This document shows, in pieces, positions 1-5,981 of a stretch of 7,978 bases of DNA. The stretch comes from an uncultured Eubacterium sp. (GTDB lineage: Bacteria; Bacillota; Clostridia; Lachnospirales; CAG-274). The stretch covers positions 1 to 7,978 of the forward strand of contig UQYD01000061.1 in the NCBI GenBank assembly GCA_900545305.1. Reading direction: 5' to 3'. Within the stretch, counting starts at the first letter, position 1, and every line of letters begins with the position of its first letter. The notes beneath the pieces were generated by a model. It was not told the DNA's origin. It saw only the letters and a list, made by a program, of their open reading frames with translations, and made no database searches. A program made the position numbers and the translations under genes.

Positions 1-446
1 AATGCACCACCCTGAGTATACCAAATATCACCATAATAAATCTGCTGTGCTCTATCTTCTCTTACATACATACCATCTGTAATAATATCAATATTGTCTG
101 AATTAAGATTAAGAATAAGTTCTGAAAAAGGAATAAGACTCATTTCAACCTTTGGAATACCTAATCTCTTTGCTGCTTCCTTAATGATGTCTGCATCAGG
201 ACCAACAAACTCTCCTGTGTTCTGGTCTAAGTAAGCATATAAATCACCAGAAGAACCAACCTTAAGTACACCCTTATCAATAATCTTCTGTGTTGCTTCA
301 CTTACATCTCCAGTTGCACCAGATTCTGAAGCTTCGCTACCTGTTGCTTCAGTTGTTGCCTCACCACTGCTTGATTGTCCAGCTCCACCACAACCTGTCA
401 TCAACATACTCATTACCAAAGTAATAGCTAAAACAAATTTCTTCAT
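1..446 (-). CDS. Amino-acid-type ABC transporter substrate-binding lipoprotein (3' end outside window)
   Basis: This is the N-terminal 148 residues of an extracellular solute-binding lipoprotein; the rest lies beyond the left edge. It begins with a short lipoprotein signal peptide (Lys2-Lys3, hydrophobic stretch to residue 16) ending in the lipobox-like MTGC, with Cys19 as the lipidation site. A Ser/Thr/Gly/Glu-rich linker follows (about 20-50), then the start of a family-3 (SBP_bac_3) domain: GVLKVGSSGDLYAY, a GPDADIIKEAAKRLGI segment and DIITDGMYVREDRAQQI, typical of polar amino acid binding proteins. The ATG at 444-446 has an AAGGAG site just upstream. Such proteins are anchored to the outer membrane face and hand ligand to a permease/ATPase pair, presumably encoded further left. 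The ligand cannot be read from this fragment; its closeness to sulfur genes makes a sulfur amino acid possible but unproven. Confidence 0.88.
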   Translation of the reverse strand, partial: MKKFVLAITLVMSMLMTGCGGAGQSSSGEATTEATGSEASESGATGDVSEATQKIIDKGVLKVGSSGDLYAYLDQNTGEFVGPDADIIKEAAKRLGIPKVEMSLIPFSELILNLNSDNIDIITDGMYVREDRAQQIYYGDIWYTQGGA

Positions 447-476
447 AATAATTCGCTCCTTTTCATTTTAACATTT

Positions 477-582
477 TCATTTAGATAATAAAAAAGAGGA
501 AATCGTGTTTTTATAAACATCGACTTCCTCGTCTAATTTTATTAAATCATTTTTATTTCTAAATGACTTCTTTTTTGAAGTT
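477..582 (-). promoter_or_regulatory. Structured 5' leader with possible transcription attenuator
   Basis: The region between the predicted transcription start (about 582) and the transporter start codon holds nested inverted repeats. A small ACTTC/GAAGT hairpin lies at 566-581. A terminator-like hairpin lies at 496-530. The segment 550-566 can pair with 477-494 over 17 positions with one bulge, including a perfect nine-base match (558-566 with 477-485), which would tie up the terminator U-tract. A local hairpin (547-552 with 561-566) competes with it. I do not recognise a named riboswitch or T-box. Regulation by attenuation is inferred from this geometry. Confidence 0.45.
490..530 (-). terminator. 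Intrinsic terminator in the leader of the transporter gene
   Basis: On the minus strand a stem begins GAGGAA and closes with TTCCTC (496-501 with 525-530). It continues inward through TCG/CGA and a further five base pairs, with one mismatch and one bulge around a four-base loop. It is followed at once by TTTTTT (495-490). The only gene upstream ends 380 bases earlier, and a good promoter lies between, so this terminator would act on the transporter's own leader about 45 bases before its ATG. Confidence 0.6.
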
Positions 583-588
583 GAGTAC

Positions 589-617
589 ATTATAAATCAT
601 TTGATTTTAAAATGCAA
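589..617 (-). promoter_or_regulatory. Sigma-A-type promoter of the transporter gene
   Basis: On the minus strand, TTGCAT (612-617) and TATAAT (589-594) are separated by exactly 17 bases. The -10 box is perfect and the -35 box matches four of six positions. The start site would be near 582, giving a leader of about 135 bases. A GCAACACAAA element overlaps the -35 box. Confidence 0.65.
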
Positions 618-636
618 CACAAAATTTTTTTAATTC

Positions 637-738
637 TTGTGCAACTGCACATAAATGAAAATTTTATTGTCATTTAGCACAAACATTTTATTTCACTTTC
701 ATTAAATTTGCATTTTTAAATTTGTGTTCCTGCACAAA
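637..738. promoter_or_regulatory. Cluster of TGTGC/GCACA dyads, candidate operator sites
   Basis: The palindrome TGTGCA-AC-TGCACA lies at 638-651, about 20 bases upstream of the -35 box of the transporter promoter. A single GCACAAA copy lies at 677-683. A second dyad, TTTGTG with CACAAA, lies at 721-738. The dyad centres are 85 bases apart, close to eight helical turns. A related GCAACACAAA overlaps the -35 box at 614-623. Recurrence of one motif in otherwise featureless AT-rich DNA suggests a DNA-binding regulator. Its identity is unknown. Confidence 0.35.
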
Positions 739-910
739 TATTAATTTAAAGTTATTAAAATATATCAACGCACGAACAATAATTTCATTTATTTTTGGCA
801 AATATTTACAAATTTATGAAGATATTTATAATTTGTTAAATATAAATATGCAGTTTAAAAGCATAAAAATTGCATATATGCACTTACTTTCACTTTTTTA
901 CAAAATAACT
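651..910. other. Gene-free AT-rich spacer
   Basis: Apart from the dyad cluster at its left end, this stretch between the transporter promoter and the stop codon of the flavin-binding gene is very AT-rich. It shows no convincing gene or RNA. A 12-base perfect palindrome TGCATATATGCA sits at 871-882. An open frame on the plus strand starting at 722 runs through it, but its composition (Phe/Tyr/Ile/Asn-rich) is what random AT-rich DNA gives, and it overlaps the real gene on the other strand. Confidence 0.5.
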
Positions 911-1378
911 TTAATGTTCCTTACAGCTCCATTCAGTTACTTCTATTTTTATTACAGCAACTCTTTTTAATACTTCTTCATTAAACTTCCAAGTATTACT
1001 ATTACTATAATGTGACATAACACATTCTAAGCCTTTTATTTTTTCATCTGAATTATATACTAGTGATATTTTCCCCTTACCCATTATACTTTGGTACAAA
1101 TATGAATAACTACAAGCCACATCTGCCTCAACAAGTTGGTGTTTTGTATCCATTTCAAAACTTGCAGTATTTTGCTGTTTTATTAAATCAATCTTTTTGC
1201 CTTCAGATGCTCCATGGAAATACAAAGTTAATGTTCCTGAGTTTTCTTCATATCCAAAATTCAAAGGTATGATATAAACACCATCTTTGTCATTTAAACC
1301 AATTCTGCAACAATCACAACTTTTCATTATTTCAAGCATTTTGTCGTAATTTGTAATTTCTCTATCTTTTCTTCTCAT
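911..1378 (-). CDS. NimA-like pyridoxamine 5'-phosphate oxidase family flavoprotein
   Basis: This encodes a 155-residue small FMN-binding split-barrel protein of the pyridoxamine 5'-phosphate oxidase family, close to the NimA/nitroimidazole-resistance branch common in clostridia. The opening MRRKDREITNYDKMLEIM, the CDCCRIGL segment (21-28), YIIPLNFGYEE (35-45) and LYFHGASEGKKIDLI (52-66) are the usual landmarks, and the length fits a whole protein. The ATG at 1376-1378 is chosen because GGAG lies seven bases upstream and family members begin at MRRKDRE. The in-frame ATG at 1396 has no ribosome binding site. Such proteins are cytosolic and bind a flavin; the physiological substrate is usually unknown, and nitroimidazole reduction is shown only for some members. 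It has its own promoter after a strong terminator, so it is separate from the sulfur operon. Confidence 0.88.
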   Translation of the reverse strand: MRRKDREITNYDKMLEIMKSCDCCRIGLNDKDGVYIIPLNFGYEENSGTLTLYFHGASEGKKIDLIKQQNTASFEMDTKHQLVEADVACSYSYLYQSIMGKGKISLVYNSDEKIKGLECVMSHYSNSNTWKFNEEVLKRVAVIKIEVTEWSCKEH

Positions 1379-1418
1379 AGTAAAACTCCATTTCATTTAT
1401 AAATTTATATTTGTATTA

Positions 1419-1447
1419 ATTTTGAATAGAATATGCCACTTTGTCAA
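1419..1447 (-). promoter_or_regulatory. Promoter of the NimA-like gene
   Basis: On the minus strand a perfect TTGACA (1442-1447) is followed after 17 bases by CAAAAT (1419-1424), four of six matches to TATAAT. It lies directly after the terminator of the upstream operon and about 40 bases before the chosen start codon, where a monocistronic gene would have its promoter. Confidence 0.5.
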
Positions 1448-1461
1448 TAGTTTTCCAGCAC

Positions 1462-1497
1462 AAAAAAAGACTGACAACTATAAAAAGTATCAGTCTT
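1462..1497 (-). terminator. Intrinsic terminator at the end of the sulfur operon
   Basis: On the minus strand AAGACTGA (1490-1497) pairs perfectly with TCAGTCTT (1467-1474). Further pairing of TACT with AGT(T)G narrows the loop to about TTTTAT, and the arm runs into seven T residues (1468-1462). It starts about 12 bases after the stop codon of the response regulator gene. There is no matching T-run on the plus strand, so it acts on leftward transcripts. Confidence 0.9.
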
Positions 1498-1508
1498 AAA
1501 ATAATATC

Positions 1509-2555
1509 CTATATTTGGTAATCATCACCATCAGACAATCTATAGGCAGATGGTGGCAATTTATACTTATTTTTAAACAAGCGAGAGAAATAGCCCATAT
1601 CCTTATAATCCAATCTTTCGGCTATATCTGTTATTTTCATATTGGTTTCTTTTAAAAGCCACACAGCTCTTTTTAATTTAACAGTTGTAAGATAATCTAC
1701 AAATCTAATACCAGTCTGAGTTGGAAAAACTGTGCTAAGATAAGAACTATTTATATAAAGCTCTGTTGCAATATCCTTTTGTTTAAGATTATTTTCCGGA
1801 TTATTTAATATATATAATATAACTTCTTGAATTTTTGAGTTGTTGCAGTTAGGAAACAACTCGCAATACTCATCAAAAAGATTGCATATAATATCCTTAT
1901 AACGTTTTTTATAGGAATTTTGATTTCTTTCATTTATACCATCAAAACTATAAAAATCCTCTTGTACAACATACAAATCAAGCCAATCATTATGATTAAA
2001 TACATCGTCTATAACAGCCTTGCATATACTTCTAACCTTTTTATCAGCCTTTAAAATATCTTTCCCTGTATTATAGACTTCTTCAATCATATTTGAAATA
2101 TAATCATAAATACCAGTATCTCGTCTTTCGAAGTAATTCATTACTTCTTCTGCATAGTATATACCTGTTGCTTCTCCACCAAAAGTTTCATTCTTTATTC
2201 TATTAAACATAGAAAAGAATAGTGTTTCATCAAAAGGCTTAACAAAATAGTCATATGCACCTAAAATTATTCCCTGACGAGCATAATTAAAATCTTCAAA
2301 TTCACTACATAACACAATATGGGAACATATTCCCTCTTTTTTTACATTTCGTAAAAGTTGTAAACCGTCCATACCCATTATTCTAATTTCTGTAATAACT
2401 AGGTCATAACGATTTTCTCTTATTTTCCTATAGGCAGATACCCCATCGTTCACTACATTTGTAATTTCAAACTCAGAGGAATCTCCCCATATACTTAAAT
2501 TTTTAATATCCTCAAGGAGGTCGTAATTGTCAAAAACCAACAATGTCTTATACAA
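1509..2555 (-). CDS. AraC-type response regulator with altered receiver site
   Basis: This 348-residue cytosolic transcription regulator has an N-terminal CheY-like receiver (about 1-120), a poorly recognisable middle (120-245) and a C-terminal AraC-type double helix-turn-helix (about 250-343: KQKDIATELYINSSYLSTVF, then ITDIAERLDYKDMGYFSRLF and KYKLPPSAYR), as in YesN-like regulators. In the receiver, the position normally held by the phosphorylated Asp is Glu56 (VITEIRIMGMDG). The acidic pair is Asp9-Asn10, the usual Met-Pro is lost, but Ser84 and Lys106 (FVKPF) remain. The start is TTG 2553-2555, since AAGGGAGG lies seven bases upstream and the receiver begins MYKTLLVFD; TTG 2573 would place the ribosome site inside the gene. 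It follows the Rrf2 gene by 33 bases with no terminator between and is the last gene before the operon terminator. No histidine kinase is present. Its targets are unknown. Confidence 0.88.
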   Translation of the reverse strand: MYKTLLVFDNYDLLEDIKNLSIWGDSSEFEITNVVNDGVSAYRKIRENRYDLVITEIRIMGMDGLQLLRNVKKEGICSHIVLCSEFEDFNYARQGIILGAYDYFVKPFDETLFFSMFNRIKNETFGGEATGIYYAEEVMNYFERRDTGIYDYISNMIEEVYNTGKDILKADKKVRSICKAVIDDVFNHNDWLDLYVVQEDFYSFDGINERNQNSYKKRYKDIICNLFDEYCELFPNCNNSKIQEVILYILNNPENNLKQKDIATELYINSSYLSTVFPTQTGIRFVDYLTTVKLKRAVWLLKETNMKITDIAERLDYKDMGYFSRLFKNKYKLPPSAYRLSDGDDYQI

Positions 2556-2562
2556 TCCTCTT

Positions 2563-2570
2563 CCTCCCTT
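2563..2570 (-). promoter_or_regulatory. Ribosome binding site fixing the TTG start of the response regulator
   Basis: AAGGGAGG on the minus strand lies seven bases before TTG 2553-2555. It settles the start, because the longer frame opening at TTG 2573 would include this site in its coding sequence. Confidence 0.7.
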
Positions 2571-2588
2571 CAATTAAGTAAGTATATC

Positions 2589-2999
2589 TTAAATACAATA
2601 ATCAAATATATTATTGCTAATTTTTTCTTCTTCAATAAGGTCGACAATTGTAACGCTATCCATATATTTATTTACTGTTGTACACAAACCTTTTAAGAAT
2701 CCATTAATTGGCTCTGGTTCTTCTATACTTTCCGGTGTAACTACACCTTCCATAGCTCTTACAATGCTACCCACAGTATATTGTTCTGGTGCTTTAGAAA
2801 GTCTATATCCACCCTTTGCACCTCTCTGGCTCTTTACAAAACCAGACTTACACAATACACTAACAACCTGTTCAAGATATTTAACAGAAAGATTTTCTCT
2901 CTCTGCCACTTTTTTAATTGTTATAACTTCGCTTTCTTCCCATTTTACGATAGAAAGCATTAATATAATTGCATAAATTGTTTTTTTAGACAGTCTCAT
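2589..2999 (-). CDS. Rrf2-family regulator, CymR-like
   Basis: This 136-residue Rrf2-family winged-helix repressor has the N-terminal helix MRLSKKTIYAIILML and a DNA-binding domain (about 25-66) with ENLSVKYLEQVVSVLCKSGFVKS and the wing RGAKGGYRL. The dimerisation helix is in the C-terminal third. It lacks the three spaced Cys that hold the Fe-S cluster in IscR (its Cys are 50, 106 and 135). In length, sequence flow (PEQYTVGSIVRAMEG, then VTIVDLI) and ending it resembles Bacillus CymR, which with cysteine synthase represses sulfur-assimilation genes when cysteine is plentiful. ATG 2997-2999 is chosen because AAGGTGG lies seven bases upstream; the TTG at 3029 has no such support and overlaps the previous gene. 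It starts four bases after the flavoprotein gene stops. A role in controlling this sulfur operon, including itself, is inferred from family and position. Confidence 0.88.
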   Translation of the reverse strand: MRLSKKTIYAIILMLSIVKWEESEVITIKKVAERENLSVKYLEQVVSVLCKSGFVKSQRGAKGGYRLSKAPEQYTVGSIVRAMEGVVTPESIEEPEPINGFLKGLCTTVNKYMDSVTIVDLIEEEKISNNIFDYCI

Positions 3000-3003
3000 T
3001 ATT

Positions 3004-3891
3004 CTACCACCTTTCTGCCAATTTTGCAACTACTGTTCCTGCATTTGCACCATCTGATGCCGCAGTAATCATCTGTCTTAACTGTTTTGTTCTACAATCT
3101 CCAACTGCAAAAACGCCACTAACATTAGTAGCCAAATTGCTATCTGTCTTTATATATCCATATTCATCAAGTTCCAACTTATTTTCAAAAATAGTGGTTG
3201 ACGGATTAAATCCTACAGCTACAAACACCCCTTTTACAGATAATTCCCCTTTGTCTGTAATAAGTTTTTCTACACTATCATTTCCGTCTACTTTTACTGG
3301 TATTGTATTATACAATACTTCAATATTTTCCTTTGTATTTAATCTCTCTACCAGTGTATTGTCAGCTCTTAACTTATCTTTTCTATAAATTAAGTAAACC
3401 TTTTTACAAATATTAGAAAGATAAATTGCTTCACTTACTGCTGTATTAGCCCCACCTATTACAGCAACTTCCATATCAGCAAAAAAAGCACCGTCACATA
3501 CTGCACAATAAGATACGCCAGCACCAGTAAAGTTTTCTTCCCCTTGAAAACCTGCTATTTTATGCTTTGCACCTGTTGCTACAATTACAAATTTTCCTTC
3601 GTAACTGTTTTCAAAACCAACTGCTTTTTTTACTTTTCCCTCGAAATCTACAGACTCAATTTCATCATATATTATTTCAACCCCGACATTTTCAGCCTGT
3701 TGTTCAGTTTTTTCAGCAAGCTCATATCCACTGCCTACAAAACCAGGGTAATTTTCAACTAGGTCTGCCATTACTGCTTGACCTCCACATTGTTCCCCCT
3801 CAATTACAGCAGTGGAAAGGCCTGCTCTTGCAGTATAAATGGCAGCCGTAAGACCTGCTAAGCCTCCACCAATGATTAGACAATCATACAT
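3004..3891 (-). CDS. trxB: Thioredoxin-reductase-like FAD-dependent oxidoreductase
   Basis: This is a 295-residue cytosolic flavoprotein of the low-molecular-weight thioredoxin reductase family. The FAD-binding GGGLAG is at 8-13, the redox pair CAVC at 129-132, and the second FAD motif FAVGDCR near 261-267. The pyridine-nucleotide half is atypical: the usual GGGDSA loop reads GGANTA (146-151), and the HRRxxxR phosphate site reads YRKDKLR (169-175). It may use NADPH weakly, or use another donor as some clostridial ferredoxin- or deazaflavin-type relatives do. Its natural partner is probably the thioredoxin-like protein at the other end of the operon. ATG 3889-3891 has AAGGAGG seven bases upstream. 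It lies 18 bases after metY. In this setting it would keep the thiols of the sulfur-transfer proteins reduced, but a separate flavoprotein role cannot be ruled out. Confidence 0.88.
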   Translation of the reverse strand: MYDCLIIGGGLAGLTAAIYTARAGLSTAVIEGEQCGGQAVMADLVENYPGFVGSGYELAEKTEQQAENVGVEIIYDEIESVDFEGKVKKAVGFENSYEGKFVIVATGAKHKIAGFQGEENFTGAGVSYCAVCDGAFFADMEVAVIGGANTAVSEAIYLSNICKKVYLIYRKDKLRADNTLVERLNTKENIEVLYNTIPVKVDGNDSVEKLITDKGELSVKGVFVAVGFNPSTTIFENKLELDEYGYIKTDSNLATNVSGVFAVGDCRTKQLRQMITAASDGANAGTVVAKLAERW

Positions 3892-3909
3892 AGGCCGCCC
3901 TCCTTAATC

Positions 3910-5157
3910 TTAATAATTATAATTTTTATTTACATAATCAAGTGCGTCTTTGAAATCTTGTTTCAAATCTTCAATATCTTCAATACCAACGCTTACTCTT
4001 ATAAGGTCGTCATAAACGCCTGCTTTAGCCTGTTCTTCTTCATTACTATGAGCATAAATTGTGGAAGATGGGTGTATAACAAGAGTTTTAGTATCACCAA
4101 TATTTGTTATGTTAATGGCATATTTTAACTGGTTAATAAAAGCAAATGCTCTTTCCTTTGTAAACAATCTTAAAGTTAAAATGCCACCACCCTTACCATT
4201 AAACTGGCTATTTGCAATATCATAATAAGGGCTAGATTTTAACATTGGATAGACCACTTCTCTCACACCGTCTAAGCCTTCAAGGCTTTCAGCCAAGGCA
4301 AGAGCATTGCTACAATGTCTTTCCATTCTCAAGCTTAAAGTTTCAAGGCCAAGAGAATTGTAATAAGAATTCATAGGACTGACACAACAACCTAAATTCC
4401 TAAATGTATCGTTCTTTAACTTTGCAGAAAATGCAAATTTACCAAACCTAACATAATCTTTCATAATGGGATATTTTTCAACAGTCCATTTGAAGTTACC
4501 ACTGTCAGTAATAACGCCACTTATAGAGTTACTATTACCATTAATATACTTTGATGCTGAATTAATAATTATATCTGCACCTAAGTCAATGCCTTTTACC
4601 AAATATGTTGTAGCTGTTGTATTATCCAAAATAAAAGGTAAACCAAAGCTATGAACTATCTCTGACGCATTCTTAACATCTGTTACATCAAGTTTTGGAT
4701 TGCCAATAGTTTCAGCAAAAACAGCCTTTGTATTTTCATTGACATATTTCTTCATCTCATCTTCTGTTATTTCGTCTATAAGATGAATTTTTATACCAAG
4801 ATTTTCAAAGTCCTTGAACAAATCAAGCGTTCCACCAAAAATAGAATTTTTAGATATAATTTCATCACCACTAGAAAGTATATTTAAAAATGTAGCTGAA
4901 ATGGCTGCCATACCAGAAGACACTGCAACTGATGCTATACCAGCTTCAAGATAGGTTATTCTATTTTCAAAAGAGGCTGTTGTTGGATTACTTATTCTTG
5001 TATATGCAAATCCAGCAGCCTTATTATGGAAAATCTTTTCTATTTGTTCAGCTGTTTCCTGTCCAAAAGCACTTGACTGATATACAGGCACAAGTGTTGC
5101 ACCTGTACCTGCATCTCCTTTAAAATTTCCATGTAATAAGGATGTATCATACTTCAA
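3910..5157 (-). CDS. metY: O-acetylhomoserine sulfhydrylase (MetY family)
   Basis: This 415-residue PLP enzyme of the Cys/Met-metabolism family makes homocysteine from O-acetylhomoserine and a sulfur donor. N-terminal GATLVPVYQSSAFG and YTRISNPTT, the phosphate-binding SSGMAA (80-85), Asp178 (ILDNT), the PLP lysine Lys203 in NSASKY and the late IHPSSTIYAH all fit MetY rather than cystathionine lyases. After the lysine the family usually has Gly-His; here it is NGNSNS with Asn208 in that place. TTG 5155-5157 is taken as the start, with AAGGAG ten bases upstream. It follows the E1 gene by 14 bases. Beside a sulfur carrier, its E1 and a JAMM protease, its likely sulfur donor is the carrier thiocarboxylate, as for Wolinella MetY, rather than free sulfide. 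No metX or methionine synthase gene is in the window. Confidence 0.9.
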   Translation of the reverse strand: MKYDTSLLHGNFKGDAGTGATLVPVYQSSAFGQETAEQIEKIFHNKAAGFAYTRISNPTTASFENRITYLEAGIASVAVSSGMAAISATFLNILSSGDEIISKNSIFGGTLDLFKDFENLGIKIHLIDEITEDEMKKYVNENTKAVFAETIGNPKLDVTDVKNASEIVHSFGLPFILDNTTATTYLVKGIDLGADIIINSASKYINGNSNSISGVITDSGNFKWTVEKYPIMKDYVRFGKFAFSAKLKNDTFRNLGCCVSPMNSYYNSLGLETLSLRMERHCSNALALAESLEGLDGVREVVYPMLKSSPYYDIANSQFNGKGGGILTLRLFTKERAFAFINQLKYAINITNIGDTKTLVIHPSSTIYAHSNEEEQAKAGVYDDLIRVSVGIEDIEDLKQDFKDALDYVNKNYNY

Positions 5158-5171
5158 TTTAATATCACTCC

Positions 5172-5981
5172 TTATAAAACACCGTCACATTCTACCTGTT
5201 CATAATCAATAAGTTCATGAATAGTAGGGTTATCACCACAAATTGGGCAATCTTTTACATGTTCTGGTAACTTAATTTTTCTAAATTCCATTTTAAGTGC
5301 ATCATATGTAAGTAAGTAACCTGTAAGTAATTCACCTACACCGATAATGTACTTAACAGCTTCCATAGCCTGTAAACTACCAATTACACCACCCATAGCA
5401 CCGATTACACCGGCCTGCTTACAAGTAGGTACTGCATCCTTTGGAGGTGGATTTTTGAATACACATCTATAGCAAGGACCTTCCCCTGGTACATAAGTCA
5501 TAAGCTGACCCTGAAATCTAATAATACCGGCATGAGAAAATGGCTTTTTAGCCATTACACAGGCATCATTAATTAAGAATTTTGCTGGGAAGTTATCTGT
5601 ACCGTCAATAATAAAATCATAATCCTTAATAAGGTCCATAATATTATCTGCACTTACAAAAGTACGATATGTATTAACATTAATATCTGGATTCATAGCT
5701 TCCATTGTTTCCTTTGCAGAAAGAACTTTAGCCTTGCCTACATCTTTAGTTGCATGTATAATCTGACGCTGTAAGTTTGATAAATCAACTTCATCAGCAT
5801 CAGCAATACCGATTGTACCTACACCTGCTGCTGCAAGGTACATAGCTGCCGGAGCACCAAGACCACCAGCACCAATAATAAGGACTTTGCTATCTAATAA
5901 TTTTTTCTGTCCCTTTACGCCAACTTCTTTAAGAATGATATGGCGAGAATATCTTTCTATTTGTTCATTAGTAAAAGCCAT
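5172..5981 (-). CDS. hcyF: ThiF/MoeB/HesA-family E1-like adenylyltransferase (HcyF-like)
   Basis: This is a 269-residue enzyme that adenylates the C-terminal glycine of a sulfur carrier so sulfide can replace AMP. It has the opening ERYSRHIILKEVG, nucleotide loop GAGGLG (37-42), Asp61/Asp63, the NLQRQ arginine (72), Lys84 and DGTDN (126-130). Two zinc-binding Cys pairs are present (CYRC, 170-173; CPIC, 245-248), as is the conserved Cys187 in PTCKQAGVIGAMGG. No rhodanese domain is fused, so sulfur must come from another protein or sulfide. ATG 5979-5981 overlaps the stop of the carrier gene (TAATG); a GTG at 5990 is less likely, being almost on the ribosome site. Thiamine ThiF or molybdopterin MoeB would look similar; the immediate coupling to this carrier and to metY, with no thi or moa genes, favours the homocysteine pathway. 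Confidence 0.88.
   Translation of the reverse strand: MAFTNEQIERYSRHIILKEVGVKGQKKLLDSKVLIIGAGGLGAPAAMYLAAAGVGTIGIADADEVDLSNLQRQIIHATKDVGKAKVLSAKETMEAMNPDINVNTYRTFVSADNIMDLIKDYDFIIDGTDNFPAKFLINDACVMAKKPFSHAGIIRFQGQLMTYVPGEGPCYRCVFKNPPPKDAVPTCKQAGVIGAMGGVIGSLQAMEAVKYIIGVGELLTGYLLTYDALKMEFRKIKLPEHVKDCPICGDNPTIHELIDYEQVECDGVL

Noticed and set aside
871..882. Palindrome TGCATATATGCA followed on the minus strand by a short T-run, as a terminator for the flavin-binding gene
   Set aside because: The stem is short and AT-rich and has no room for a loop without losing pairs; it is too weak to call as a terminator.
722..970. 82-codon open frame on the plus strand
   Set aside because: No ribosome binding site, composition of random AT-rich DNA, no recognisable domain, and it overlaps the end of the flavin-binding gene on the other strand.
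2596..2616. Seven-base inverted repeat CAATAAT/ATTATTG around the stop of the Rrf2 gene
   Set aside because: Almost all A-T pairs and no T-tract follows, so it is unlikely to separate the response regulator from the operon.
2614..2976. Plus-strand open frames opposite the Rrf2, flavoprotein, metY and reductase genes
   Set aside because: They are antisense to well-supported genes, have no motifs and no proper start signals.
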